A stretch of DNA of 64,000 nucleotides from Paracoccaceae bacterium (GTDB lineage: Bacteria > Pseudomonadota > Alphaproteobacteria > Rhodobacterales > Rhodobacteraceae): NCBI GenBank assembly GCA_018607905.1, contig JABBAP010000053.1, positions 1 to 64,000 on the forward strand, given 5' to 3'. Position 1 is the stretch's first letter. The number at the start of each line of letters is the position of its first letter. Shown piece by piece: positions 9,912 through 17,846 of this stretch. The notes beneath the pieces were generated by a model that saw only the letters and a program-made list of their open reading frames with translations, did not search any database and had not been told where the DNA came from. The position numbers were made by a program, and so were the translations under genes.

Positions 9912-11483
9912 TTAAGACCGTTGGAACATTGCGAGCATACGGCGTGTGACCATAAAACCCCCAACGATGTTAATTGTCGCGATAAAGACCGCAATCAGCG
10001 ACAGGAACACAACGAGCCAATTGCCCGATCCGATCTGTAGCAACGCACCAAGGATCACGATCCCTGAAATGGCGTTTGTGACGGCCATCAACGGGGTGTG
10101 CAGCGAATGGCTGACGCCCCAAATGACCTGAAAGCCGATGAAACAGGCTAGAACAAACACGATAAAGTGCTGCATGAAACTGGCAGGCGCGTAGGCCCCC
10201 ACGATCAACATCAACAGGCCACCTGCCGCCAGCAAACCGACTTGGGATTGCGTGGTTTTTTGGAAAGCAGCGATCTCAGCGGCCTTCTTTTCCTCGGCAG
10301 TAGGCTCTGGCACTTTTTCAACAGTCTTAGCCGCAATCGCCGCAATTTTTGGCGGTGGTGGCGGGAAAGTGATCGCGCCCTCAAACGTGGCCGTGGCCCC
10401 GCGAATGACATCGTCTTCCATGTTGTGGTTCACGACACCGTCTTTTTCTGGCGTCAAATCCGTCATCATATGGCGAATATTTGTGGAATACAGCGTCGAA
10501 GATTGCGCCGCCATGCGCGATGGGAAATCGGTATAGCCGATCACCGTCACGTGGTTATCGGACACGATTTTTTCGTCCATCACTGTCAGTTCGCAGTTAC
10601 CACCGCGTTCTGCAGCAAGGTCAACAACCACAGAGCCCGCTTTTTGCAAGGCGACCATTTCTTTGGTCCAAAGCACGGGTGCGTCGCGACCCGGAATAAG
10701 GGCCGTGGTGATGACGATGTCCATTTCAGGGGCAAGTTCAGTGAATTTCGCCAACTGTGCGTCGCGGAATTCTGGGCTGGACGGAGAGGCATAGCCGCCC
10801 GTTTCTGCACCGTCTGTTTGCTTTTCATCAAATTCAAGGAACACAAATTCTGCGCCCATCGATTCAATCTGCTCGGCCACTTCCGGGCGAACGTCAAAGG
10901 CGTAAACCTGTGCGCCAAGGGATGTGGCCGCACCGATTGCCGCGAGACCCGCAACACCCGCGCCAACAACCAACACTTTGGCAGGAGGTACTTTGCCAGC
11001 GGCAGTCACCTGCCCTGTAAAGAAACGACCAAAGTTGTTGCTTGCTTCGATCACCGAACGATAGCCTGCGATGTTGGCCATGGATGACAACGCATCCATT
11101 TTCTGAGCGCGCGAAATACGAGGAACCATGTCCATCGCAATCACATGCGCGCCCTTTTTGTTGGCCGCCGCCATCAGTTTGTCGTTTTGACCGGGGTAGA
11201 AGAACGAAATCAGCGTTTGGCCTTTTTGCAGGCGTTTGATTTCGACGTCTTCTGGGGGGCGTACTTTGGCGACAACATCTGCCGTTTTGTACAGGGCCGC
11301 TGCCGTTTTCACGACCTCTACACCCACGGCTTTGTAATCTGCATCCGAGAAGCGAGCAGCAGCGCCCGCACCTGTTTCGATGACACATTCATAGCCAAGT
11401 TTTTGTAATTGTACGGCTGAGTCCGGGGTCATTGCGACCCGTTGTTCGCCTTCAAAGAGCTCTTTGGGAGTCCCGATGCGCAT
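9912..11483 (-). CDS. pntA: NAD(P) transhydrogenase subunit alpha (single-chain)
   Basis: 523 residues. The NAD(H)-binding domain I begins [20 protein letters not shown] and carries the dinucleotide motif [20 protein letters not shown] near residue 170, then [15 protein letters not shown] proline-rich linker (ITFPPPPPK, about residue 370) leads to four membrane segments at the C-terminus. This is the fused alpha form seen in E. coli, not the split PntAA/PntAB of Rhodospirillum. The ATG has AGGAGG close upstream. First gene of pntAB; the 254-base upstream region is shared with the divergent YeeE-type transporter genes. Confidence 0.96.
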   Translation of the reverse strand: MRIGTPKELFEGEQRVAMTPDSAVQLQKLGYECVIETGAGAAARFSDADYKAVGVEVVKTAAALYKTADVVAKVRPPEDVEIKRLQKGQTLISFFYPGQNDKLMAAANKKGAHVIAMDMVPRISRAQKMDALSSMANIAGYRSVIEASNNFGRFFTGQVTAAGKVPPAKVLVVGAGVAGLAAIGAATSLGAQVYAFDVRPEVAEQIESMGAEFVFLEFDEKQTDGAETGGYASPSSPEFRDAQLAKFTELAPEMDIVITTALIPGRDAPVLWTKEMVALQKAGSVVVDLAAERGGNCELTVMDEKIVSDNHVTVIGYTDFPSRMAAQSSTLYSTNIRHMMTDLTPEKDGVVNHNMEDDVIRGATATFEGAITFPPPPPKIAAIAAKTVEKVPEPTAEEKKAAEIAAFQKTTQSQVGLLAAGGLLMLIVGAYAPASFMQHFIVFVLACFIGFQVIWGVSHSLHTPLMAVTNAISGIVILGALLQIGSGNWLVVFLSLIAVFIATINIVGGFMVTRRMLAMFQRS

Positions 11484-11737
11484 GACAAACCTCCTTTGTT
11501 CAAGCGTTGTGCGCGAAGGCCACCCCGATTGGGTGGAATCGCAACAGATTTATACATCTAGGCGGCCTAACTAGCAGGATTCGGGGCCATGTACATGCGG
11601 CAATCCATCCATATTGGGTTCAATGGTCTATGTTACGCTGGGAAAGTTTCCCTTTCCGGAGCAGCGAGGCGTTGCAATGATGACTGGTCATTGCGCATGG
11701 AACGCTTACAAAGCGGGGAAACAAAAAGGAGTCGGGA

Positions 11738-12160
11738 ATGGAAATCTCTTGGATTTATGGGCTGATTGGCGGCCTGATGATTGGCTGCGCGGCGGCGGTC
11801 TATCTGTTGGTGAACGGGCGCATTATGGGCGCATCTGGAATTGCGGGCTCGATTGTTGACGGGTCGGCTGGCTCTGCTTGGGGCGAACGCGCCGCATTTT
11901 TGGCAGGCGTGATCGGGGTGCCTGCTGTGGCGTCTGTGTTCATGGATATGCCGGCCACCAACGTCACGTCGAATGTGCCCCTGTTGATTGTTGCAGGTGT
12001 TCTGGTCGGGTTTGGCACGCGATTGGGATCGGGGTGCACGTCGGGCCACGGGGTTTGCGGCATGTCGCGCCTATCTGTGCGCAGCATCATCGCGACCGTC
12101 ATCTATATCGGCGCGGGTGTTCTGGTGATTATCGCCGCACGCGGCATGGGAGTATTGTGA
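11738..12160 (+). CDS. YeeE/YedE family membrane protein, first half of a sulfur-compound transporter
   Basis: 140 residues with about four membrane segments. The conserved YeeE/YedE (DUF395) signature GSGCTSGHGVCGMSRLS lies at about residues 95-111, with cysteines that in this family guide thiosulfate or related sulfur species through the membrane. AAAAAGGAG precedes the ATG. The stop overlaps the next gene's ATG (TGATG), which encodes the second half, so the two are made together like the PmpA/PmpB pairs of other proteobacteria. The substrate here is inferred from the family. Confidence 0.88.
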   Translation: MEISWIYGLIGGLMIGCAAAVYLLVNGRIMGASGIAGSIVDGSAGSAWGERAAFLAGVIGVPAVASVFMDMPATNVTSNVPLLIVAGVLVGFGTRLGSGCTSGHGVCGMSRLSVRSIIATVIYIGAGVLVIIAARGMGVL

Positions 12161-12585
12161 TGCGTATTCTTGTTCCTTTACTGTGTGGCGGTCTGTTTGG
12201 CGGCGGCTTAGTTGTTTCGGGCATGACCGACACGTTGCGCGTTCAAGGGTTTCTTGATCTGTTTGGCGGATGGGATCCGACGTTGATGTTTGTCATGGGC
12301 GGCGCGATTATCCCGATGTTTTTCGCCTGGCGTATCGCTGCCAATCGAGAAGCCGCCGTTTTAGGTGGGCCATTGCCAACACCCCCATCCACCCAGATTG
12401 ATACCCGTCTGGCCGTAGGTGGCATTATGTTTGGCATGGGTTGGGGATTATCTGGGTTCTGCCCTGGTCCTGCATTTGCTTCGCTTTCATTCGGGGGGTC
12501 TGGCGGATTGATCTTTATGGCCGCGATGCTGGCGGCGATGTTTGCCGCACGCCCCATTACAGGAATGATCTTTCGAGGTGCATGA
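12160..12585 (+). CDS. YeeE/YedE-type (DUF6691) membrane protein, second half of a sulfur-compound transporter
   Basis: 141 residues from the ATG overlapping the upstream stop. Starts MRILVPLLCGGLFGGGLVVS and carries the paired family motif SGFCPGPAFASLSFGG at about residues 102-117. Roughly four membrane segments. Together with the preceding gene it would form a pseudosymmetric transporter resembling single-chain YeeE. The usual partners BigR and a persulfide dioxygenase are absent nearby; the next gene is an unrelated-type TetR regulator. Confidence 0.88.
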   Translation: MRILVPLLCGGLFGGGLVVSGMTDTLRVQGFLDLFGGWDPTLMFVMGGAIIPMFFAWRIAANREAAVLGGPLPTPPSTQIDTRLAVGGIMFGMGWGLSGFCPGPAFASLSFGGSGGLIFMAAMLAAMFAARPITGMIFRGA

Positions 12586-12591
12586 CGCCCC

Positions 12592-12634
12592 TTGCCACAA
12601 AGGCCCCGTCTGCGCCATATTGAACGCAGTTCAA
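12592..12634 (+). promoter_or_regulatory. candidate promoter and operator of the TetR gene
   Basis: TTGCCA (12592-12597), an 18-base spacer and CATATT (12616-12621) form a plausible promoter. The perfect palindrome TTGAACGCAGTTCAA (12620-12634, core TGAAC-N3-GTTCA) overlaps its -10 box. The same core occurs twice before pspA, so the site is probably autoregulatory. A further inverted repeat (12602-12614 with 12640-12652, one mismatch) encloses it. Confidence 0.6.
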
Positions 12635-12656
12635 ACCATCGCAAACGGGGCCCGTC

Positions 12657-13253
12657 ATGGCCGGTAAAAGAGAAGAAAAACGTGCAGCTCTTCGGGAGAG
12701 GTTGCTGGAATCTGCCCTGAACCGCATTCAGGAAAACGGTATCGCATCCCTGCGGGCCCGAGATCTGGCAAACGATGCTGGTTGTGCGCTCGGCGCAATT
12801 TACAACATTTTCGCGGATTTGGACGAACTGGTATTTTACGCCAAAGCCGAAGTGTTCCGTACAATGGATGCGCAATTGGACGAGGTGATGGCCGATGCCC
12901 ACACCCTGCCCCCAAAAGATCAGATGCTAAAACTCAGCCATGCCTATCACCACTTTGCCACCACGAACCATCACACGTGGACAGCGTTGTTTGCGTCTGA
13001 TCTGGCCGAACCCGAAGAAATTCCGGATTGGTACCGCAACGCGCTGCACCGTTTGATGGGGCATATTTCAAAACCTTTGGCGCAGTTGCAACCCGAATTG
13101 GATGCGATCGGTCTGAACCTGCGCACACGCACTATATTCTCTGCGATACACGGTGTGATTCTGCTTTCTGTGCAAAAACGCCCCTCTGGGGTTGCCGATC
13201 CCGAGGTATCTGACGCAATTGAAATTGTGATTTCTGCATTTTCTTCTGTTTGA
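12657..13253 (+). CDS. TetR-family transcriptional regulator (WHG-type C-terminal domain)
   Basis: 198 residues. Helix-turn-helix at about residues 32-60 (LRARDLANDAGCALGAIYNIFADLDELV) and a ligand domain with HTWTALFASDLAEPEEIPDWY, the pattern of TetR proteins with a C-terminal WHG domain. The gene precedes pspA and the YiaA/B-like gene on the same strand. A palindrome with core TGAAC-N3-GTTCA lies before this gene and two near-identical copies flank the pspA promoter, so I infer that it represses itself and pspA. The inducer is unknown; a membrane-active compound is likely from context. GGGG at about -10 is the only ribosome-site-like sequence. Confidence 0.88.
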   Translation: MAGKREEKRAALRERLLESALNRIQENGIASLRARDLANDAGCALGAIYNIFADLDELVFYAKAEVFRTMDAQLDEVMADAHTLPPKDQMLKLSHAYHHFATTNHHTWTALFASDLAEPEEIPDWYRNALHRLMGHISKPLAQLQPELDAIGLNLRTRTIFSAIHGVILLSVQKRPSGVADPEVSDAIEIVISAFSSV

Positions 13254-13276
13254 AAACAATCTGTTAGATGAATTTG

Positions 13277-13345
13277 TGAACATTGTTCAAGTTTTTACTT
13301 GATCGAGTAACCGCAGTTTTGTATCTAATTTGTGAACATCGTTCA
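13277..13345 (+). promoter_or_regulatory. pspA promoter flanked by two TetR operators
   Basis: Near-ideal sigma-70 promoter: TTGATC (13299-13304), 17 bases, TATCTA (13322-13327). Operator 1 is TGAACATTGTTCA (13277-13289), upstream of the -35. Operator 2 is TGAACATCGTTCA (13333-13345), over the expected start site. The two share a 19-base AATTTGTGAACAT(T/C)GTTCA block, 56 bases apart. The layout fits repression by the adjacent TetR protein. Confidence 0.72.
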
Positions 13346-13360
13346 TAAATGGAGAAAAAA

Positions 13361-14044
13361 ATGTTCCAGACGTTAAAAACACTGTTTAACGGGATTTCCG
13401 TTCAAGAAGAAAAGCGGGTGCGCGATTTGTATGCGCTCGACCTGATTGATCAGAAAATCGCAGAAACTGAATCGGGTTTGAATGGCGCAAAGGCATCCCT
13501 TGCCGCCCTGATCCAACGCCACCGCGCAGAGGAAAAGCAAACAAAAGCATTGGAAAACCGCATTGGCGATCTGATGAAACGCGCGAAAGAGGCGCTCGAT
13601 AAAAAGCTGACGGATCTGGCAACCGAAACCGCTGGCGCTGTGGCCGAAATGGAAAACGAGCTGGTCCGTCGCAAGGACACCGTGACGCGGCTCGACAGTA
13701 AGATCACGTCGCTCCGGTTGCGCGTTGAAAAGGCACAGCGCCGTTTGGTCGATCTGCGCCAAGGCGCCATTTCCGCCAAAGCAATCCGCGCAGAGCAAAA
13801 CGCGACGCGGCGTGTGGCAGGCTCTCTGCCCAATGCTCCGGCAAAAGAAGCACAGGAATTGATCGACGGCATCATCGGATCAGACGAGAAAGAGAACCTC
13901 GCTGATATTTACGAGGAGCTGGACAACGATCTGAACAAACGCAATCTGGAGGAACGCCTTGGCGCATCGGGCTGCGGAGATGCCACCAAAACAACGGCCG
14001 CTGACGTGCTGGCCAAACTGAAATCGCAACGTAACCCCCTGTAA
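13361..14044 (+). CDS. pspA: PspA/IM30 family protein (phage-shock/envelope-stress)
   Basis: 227 residues from the ATG at 13361, which follows ATGGAGAAAAAA; the in-frame ATG at 13349 abuts an operator and is less likely. Starts MFQTLKTLFNG, a short amphipathic helix like other PspA proteins. The rest is long coiled coil (residues 25-170), with a C-terminal helix after SDEKENLADIYEELD. PspA proteins coat damaged inner membranes and support proton motive force. There are no pspB, pspC or pspF genes nearby; control seems to come from the upstream TetR gene. The next gene encodes a YiaA/B-type membrane protein 23 bases downstream. Confidence 0.85.
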   Translation: MFQTLKTLFNGISVQEEKRVRDLYALDLIDQKIAETESGLNGAKASLAALIQRHRAEEKQTKALENRIGDLMKRAKEALDKKLTDLATETAGAVAEMENELVRRKDTVTRLDSKITSLRLRVEKAQRRLVDLRQGAISAKAIRAEQNATRRVAGSLPNAPAKEAQELIDGIIGSDEKENLADIYEELDNDLNKRNLEERLGASGCGDATKTTAADVLAKLKSQRNPL

Positions 14045-14067
14045 CTGAGTACAAAAAGGAATATAAA

Positions 14068-14343
14068 ATGCACAATCAACAAATCTCTTCGACACAGCTT
14101 TATGTCTATCTGAACCTCGCGGCCGTGGTCATCGCCTATGCCATGATGTGTGGCTCCCTGTGGTACGCGCCCGTCGATTTCTCGACCAAAGGCTACTGGG
14201 GCATGGGCATTCTGATGCTGTCGATCTCGCTTATCAACGTGGTGAAATACCGTTTTGACGACATGAACCGCCAAGACAAAATCAACCGCATTGAGGAAGC
14301 GCGCAACGACAAGTTACTGTCAGATTATGTGGGCAATGACTAA
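14068..14343 (+). CDS. YiaA/YiaB family inner-membrane protein
   Basis: 91 residues with two membrane helices (about 12-30 and 42-60) separated by a short loop containing FSTKGYWGMGILMLS, the YiaA/B two-helix domain signature. A basic-acidic cytoplasmic tail ends KLLSDYVGND. AAAGGA lies before the ATG. It follows pspA by 23 bases and is followed by a perfect stem-loop and a terminator, so the pspA-yiaAB unit is closed. It may be the membrane anchor or sensor for PspA in place of PspB/C; that is inference from gene order only. Confidence 0.85.
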   Translation: MHNQQISSTQLYVYLNLAAVVIAYAMMCGSLWYAPVDFSTKGYWGMGILMLSISLINVVKYRFDDMNRQDKINRIEEARNDKLLSDYVGND

Positions 14344-14344
14344 C

Positions 14345-14364
14345 ATGCGAATGAAAATTCGCAT
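14345..14364 (+). other. perfect stem-loop with GAAA tetraloop after the YiaA/B gene
   Basis: ATGCGAAT (14345-14352), GAAA, ATTCGCAT (14357-14364): an 8-bp perfect stem closed by a GNRA loop, starting one base after the stop codon. No U-tract follows, so it is not itself a terminator; it could stabilise the mRNA 3' end. Confidence 0.6.
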
Positions 14365-14433
14365 CCCGAAACCGCCAAAAAGGCGCACGCTGTTCTGGCG
14401 CAAACTCAGAACGCTTTCCCTAGACTAAACAAC

Positions 14434-14465
14434 AAAGGCCGCAGGTTATCTCTGCGGCCTTTTTC
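14434..14465 (+). terminator. rho-independent terminator of the pspA-yiaAB unit
   Basis: Perfect 11-bp stem AAAGGCCGCAG (14434-14444) and CTGCGGCCTTT (14452-14462), 7-base loop, T-tract to 14464. It lies between this unit and the convergent yebC gene. Confidence 0.88.
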
Positions 14466-14487
14466 AATGTTCTTCAAATACCTAAAA

Positions 14488-15228
14488 TTACAGCTGCGCC
14501 ATAACCTCATCTGAAATATCAAAATTGGCAGTGACGGTTTGCACGTCGTCGTCATCTTCCAACGCATTGATCAAACGCATGAGTTTTTCTGCGCCGTCCA
14601 AGTCCAACTCTGTGGTTGTCGTCGGTTTCCAAATCAACTTTGTTGTTTCAGATTCACCCAGCGCTGCCTCAAGCGCATTTGACACGTCACTCAGATCGGT
14701 AAATTCACAGTAAATCTCGTGGCCATCATCTGTGCTTTCCACGTCTTCTGCGCCCGCTTCAATTGCGGCTTCAAAGATCGTGTCCGCATCACCAACGGCG
14801 GCGGGATAAGCCACAAGGCCTTTGCGTTCAAACATGAAGGACACCGCACCAGTTTCGGCCAAATTGCCGCCAGATTTGGTAAACGTGGAACGCACGGTTG
14901 ATGCCGTGCGGTTCTTGTTGTCGGTCATTGCCTCAACAATCACAGCAACACCGGCTGGGCCGTAGCCTTCGTAGCGGATTTCTTCGTAATTTTCGCCATC
15001 TTGTGCAGAGGCTTTGTTGATCGCGCGATCAATCACGTCTTTTGGAACGGATTTTGTTTTGGCTTCTTTGACAGCCATGCGCAAACGTGGGTTTTTATCT
15101 GGGTCTGGATCGCCCATTTTCGCCGCAACGGTGATTTCTTTTGCAAGCTTTGAAAACATCTTGGAACGGACCGCGTCTTGGCGGCCTTTACGATGCTGAA
15201 TGTTTGCCCATTTGGAATGGCCTGCCAT
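14488..15228 (-). CDS. yebC: YebC/PmpR family DNA-binding regulatory or translation-associated protein
   Basis: 246 residues from the ATG at 15228 (AGGCACC-type leader with CGGAGG upstream); the product begins with the hallmark [18 protein letters not shown]. Other conserved blocks are [17 protein letters not shown] and [11 protein letters not shown]-like [13 protein letters not shown], followed by the acidic [13 protein letters not shown]-terminus. Family members act as transcriptional regulators or, in some bacteria, help ribosomes through difficult sequences. It is monocistronic and convergent with the pspA unit. Confidence 0.95.
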   Translation of the reverse strand: MAGHSKWANIQHRKGRQDAVRSKMFSKLAKEITVAAKMGDPDPDKNPRLRMAVKEAKTKSVPKDVIDRAINKASAQDGENYEEIRYEGYGPAGVAVIVEAMTDNKNRTASTVRSTFTKSGGNLAETGAVSFMFERKGLVAYPAAVGDADTIFEAAIEAGAEDVESTDDGHEIYCEFTDLSDVSNALEAALGESETTKLIWKPTTTTELDLDGAEKLMRLINALEDDDDVQTVTANFDISDEVMAQL

Positions 15229-15407
15229 TGGTGCCTCCGGCGTAAAATTTCGTCTCGCGCTGTCTATAAATGTAAGGCGGCCTCGGGGCAAGCATCGCGC
15301 GCCTACAACTTTAGATCACGGCTAAGAATGTGAAGTTTAACAACAATTGATTGGCGATTGGAGTGCGTTAACGCCTATGATATCGAACGCGAAACCTTTC
15401 TAAATCA

Positions 15408-16019
15408 ATGCAGAACGCCATGATCCCTTTTGAACTCCTCACCGCTTTGATGGGCTTTGCCCTGGTCTCCTCGATCACGCCGGGGCCCAACAACTTGATG
15501 CTGATGGCGTCGGGTGCGAATTTCGGATTTATGCGCTCAATCCCGCATATGTTGGGGATTGGCGTTGGCTTTACGGTGATGATCGTGCTGGTTGGCCTCG
15601 GCCTAATCGGGTTGTTTGATGCCTTTCCCGTATCCTACATCATTCTAAAAGTGTGCTCTGTTGCATATTTGTTGTGGCTCGCATGGAAAATCGCAAATGC
15701 CGCCCCACCCCAAAAAGGCGAGGCCAGCGGCGACCCGATGACATTCATTCAAGCCGCGTTATTTCAGTGGGTAAACCCCAAAGCGTGGTCAATGGCCCTA
15801 ACCGCGATCACCGCTTATGCGCCCGGACAAACCGTGCAGGCAATATTGATTGTGGCCGCAGTTTTTGGCGCGATCAACCTGCCCTCCGTCAGCGTTTGGA
15901 CCCTGATGGGGCAGCAAATTCGACGCCTGCTCAACAAACCAGTTTGGCTGCGCGCGTTCAACATTTGCATGGCTATTTTGCTGGTGGCCTCTGCTGCCCC
16001 TGTTCTTTTGATGAAATAA
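15408..16019 (+). CDS. LysE/RhtB family amino-acid exporter
   Basis: 203 residues with about six membrane segments. The N-terminal family motif SSITPGPNNLMLMASGANFG lies at residues 21-40, and FQWVNPKAWSMALTAI is at about 123-138. LysE-type proteins export amino acids or related metabolites across the inner membrane; the substrate cannot be told from sequence. An alternative ATG is at 15420. It stands 48 bases upstream of an SLC13 permease on the same strand and may be co-transcribed. Confidence 0.9.
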   Translation: MQNAMIPFELLTALMGFALVSSITPGPNNLMLMASGANFGFMRSIPHMLGIGVGFTVMIVLVGLGLIGLFDAFPVSYIILKVCSVAYLLWLAWKIANAAPPQKGEASGDPMTFIQAALFQWVNPKAWSMALTAITAYAPGQTVQAILIVAAVFGAINLPSVSVWTLMGQQIRRLLNKPVWLRAFNICMAILLVASAAPVLLMK

Positions 16020-16067
16020 ACGCCGTGGGGTCGTGACGTTTGAACAAGGTTTCGTTAGACCAAAACC

Positions 16068-17846
16068 ATGACAACAGAACAAATAATTCTCTTCGTGATT
16101 TTCGGTGGGGTGTTCGCGCTCCTTTTGTGGGGGCGGTATCGCTATGACCTAGTCGCGTTTGGTGCGCTGCTGGTCGGCGTGTTGGCGGGCGTAGTTGAAA
16201 GCAAAGACGCTTTCTCTGGGTTCGGGCATCCAGCTACGTTGGTGGTGGCGCTGGTGCTGATCATCTCGGCTGGGTTGGTCAATTCGGGCGCTGTCGGTTT
16301 AATCACCCGCGCGTTGGTCGACAGTTCACGCAGCTTGGGCGCGCACATCGCGATCATGGGCGCGGTCGGTGCAGTTTTATCGGCATTTATGAACAACGTG
16401 GCCGCATTGGCGCTGTTGATGCCTGTGGATTTGCAGACCGCGAAAAAGGCGAAACGCGCCGCGGGCTTGTCCCTGATGCCGCTGTCGTTTGCCACGATTT
16501 TGGGCGGTATGGTTACAATGATCGGCACACCGCCCAACATCATTATCGCCACGATCCGCGAAGATGCGCTGGGGGAGCCGTTCAAAATGTTCGATTTCGC
16601 GCCTGTTGGTTTGGTGGCGGCCTTGGCTGGGTTGCTGTTTGTGTCCACTATTGGATGGCGTTTTATCCCGCAAAGCGATGGGGATTCTCCTGCTGATAAG
16701 CTACTGGACAGCGCGAATTATGTCGCGGAACTGACGATCCCAGCGGACAGCAAATTGATTGGGCAAAAGCCATCTGATTTAGCCGAAGAGGCCGAGAAAG
16801 CAGATGTTGCGATCATCGGATTGATCCGCGACGGGCGGCGGCTGTTTGGCACAGCGCGCAACCGCAAATTGCTAGAAGGCGACGCGCTGGTTCTAGAAGC
16901 AGTGCCAGAGGCGCTCGATGAGTTCCGCACCACGTTCAAGCTGAGTTTCGCAGATGAAAAGCGGCAAGAAAACGTGAAGGCGGCTGGCGAAGGACTGGGC
17001 CTGACAGAAGTTGTCGTGACCGAAACCAGCCGTATTGTTGGCAAAAACGCCATTTCGATCGGACTAAACTGGCGCCAAAACACCATTCTGATGGGCATTT
17101 CGCGCAACGGCAAACAGATCAAATCACAGGTGCGGCGCACGCAAATTCAGGCAGGTGATATTCTGCTGTTGCTAACCCCTAGTGAAACACAGAACCAAGT
17201 TGTCGATTGGCTGGGTTGCTTGCCCCTCGTTGAACGCGGCCTGACCGTGACGCAAGACGAAAAAACGTGGCTGGCGATTGGCATTTTTGCCTCTGCTGTT
17301 GTGGCCGCCAGCTTTGGTCTCGTGTATCTGCCTGTCGCGCTCGGTGTTGTCGTGGCGCTGTTCACGCTAACGCGGATTGTGCCGCTGGCCGAGGTGTACA
17401 CGCATATTGAATGGCCTGTTGTGGTGCTGTTGGGCTCGATGATCCCGCTGGGTGTGGCGCTGGAAAAATCTGGCGGGACGGAACTGATTGCAGGCTCACT
17501 GATTGGCCTAACCGAGGGCATGCCCGCATGGGCCATTCTGACCGTGCTGATGGTCGTGACGATGACCCTGTCAGATGTGCTGAATAACACCGCAACTACC
17601 ATCGTGGCCGCCCCTGTGGGGATCAAGATGGCGGAAAGCTTGGGCGTGAATGCCGATCCGTTTTTGATGGCCGTGGCCGTGGCCGCAAGTTGCGCGTTCC
17701 TTACACCAATTGGGCATAAAAACAACACACTGATCCTTGGGCCCGGCGGCTATAAGTTCGGCGATTACTGGCGCACAGGCCTGCCGTTAGAAGTGCTGAT
17801 TGTTGCGGTGAGTATTCCCGCGATCTTGGTGTTTTGGCCGTTATAG
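16068..17846 (+). CDS. SLC13 (DASS) family permease with two TrkA-C domains
   Basis: 592 residues: two membrane halves, each with a family signature (VTMIGTPPNIIIA at about 150 and LSDVLNNTATTIVAAPVGIK at about 500), separated by two cytosolic TrkA-C (RCK-C) domains at about 215-400 (KLIGQKPSDLAEEA, EGDALVLEAVP, QAGDILLLL). Members carry dicarboxylates, sulfate or other anions with sodium; RCK-C insertions suggest ligand gating. Its stop codon overlaps the convergent paralogue's 3' end by 6 bases. Substrate unresolved. Confidence 0.9.
   Translation: MTTEQIILFVIFGGVFALLLWGRYRYDLVAFGALLVGVLAGVVESKDAFSGFGHPATLVVALVLIISAGLVNSGAVGLITRALVDSSRSLGAHIAIMGAVGAVLSAFMNNVAALALLMPVDLQTAKKAKRAAGLSLMPLSFATILGGMVTMIGTPPNIIIATIREDALGEPFKMFDFAPVGLVAALAGLLFVSTIGWRFIPQSDGDSPADKLLDSANYVAELTIPADSKLIGQKPSDLAEEAEKADVAIIGLIRDGRRLFGTARNRKLLEGDALVLEAVPEALDEFRTTFKLSFADEKRQENVKAAGEGLGLTEVVVTETSRIVGKNAISIGLNWRQNTILMGISRNGKQIKSQVRRTQIQAGDILLLLTPSETQNQVVDWLGCLPLVERGLTVTQDEKTWLAIGIFASAVVAASFGLVYLPVALGVVVALFTLTRIVPLAEVYTHIEWPVVVLLGSMIPLGVALEKSGGTELIAGSLIGLTEGMPAWAILTVLMVVTMTLSDVLNNTATTIVAAPVGIKMAESLGVNADPFLMAVAVAASCAFLTPIGHKNNTLILGPGGYKFGDYWRTGLPLEVLIVAVSIPAILVFWPL

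Noticed and set aside
10167-11087. 306-residue plus-strand frame opposite pntA
   Set aside because: Shadow of pntA codon usage; no recognisable domain or ribosome site.
14345-14428. 27-codon arginine/lysine-rich frame after the YiaA/B gene
   Set aside because: Its start lies in a perfect stem-loop with no ribosome site, and its composition could arise by chance.
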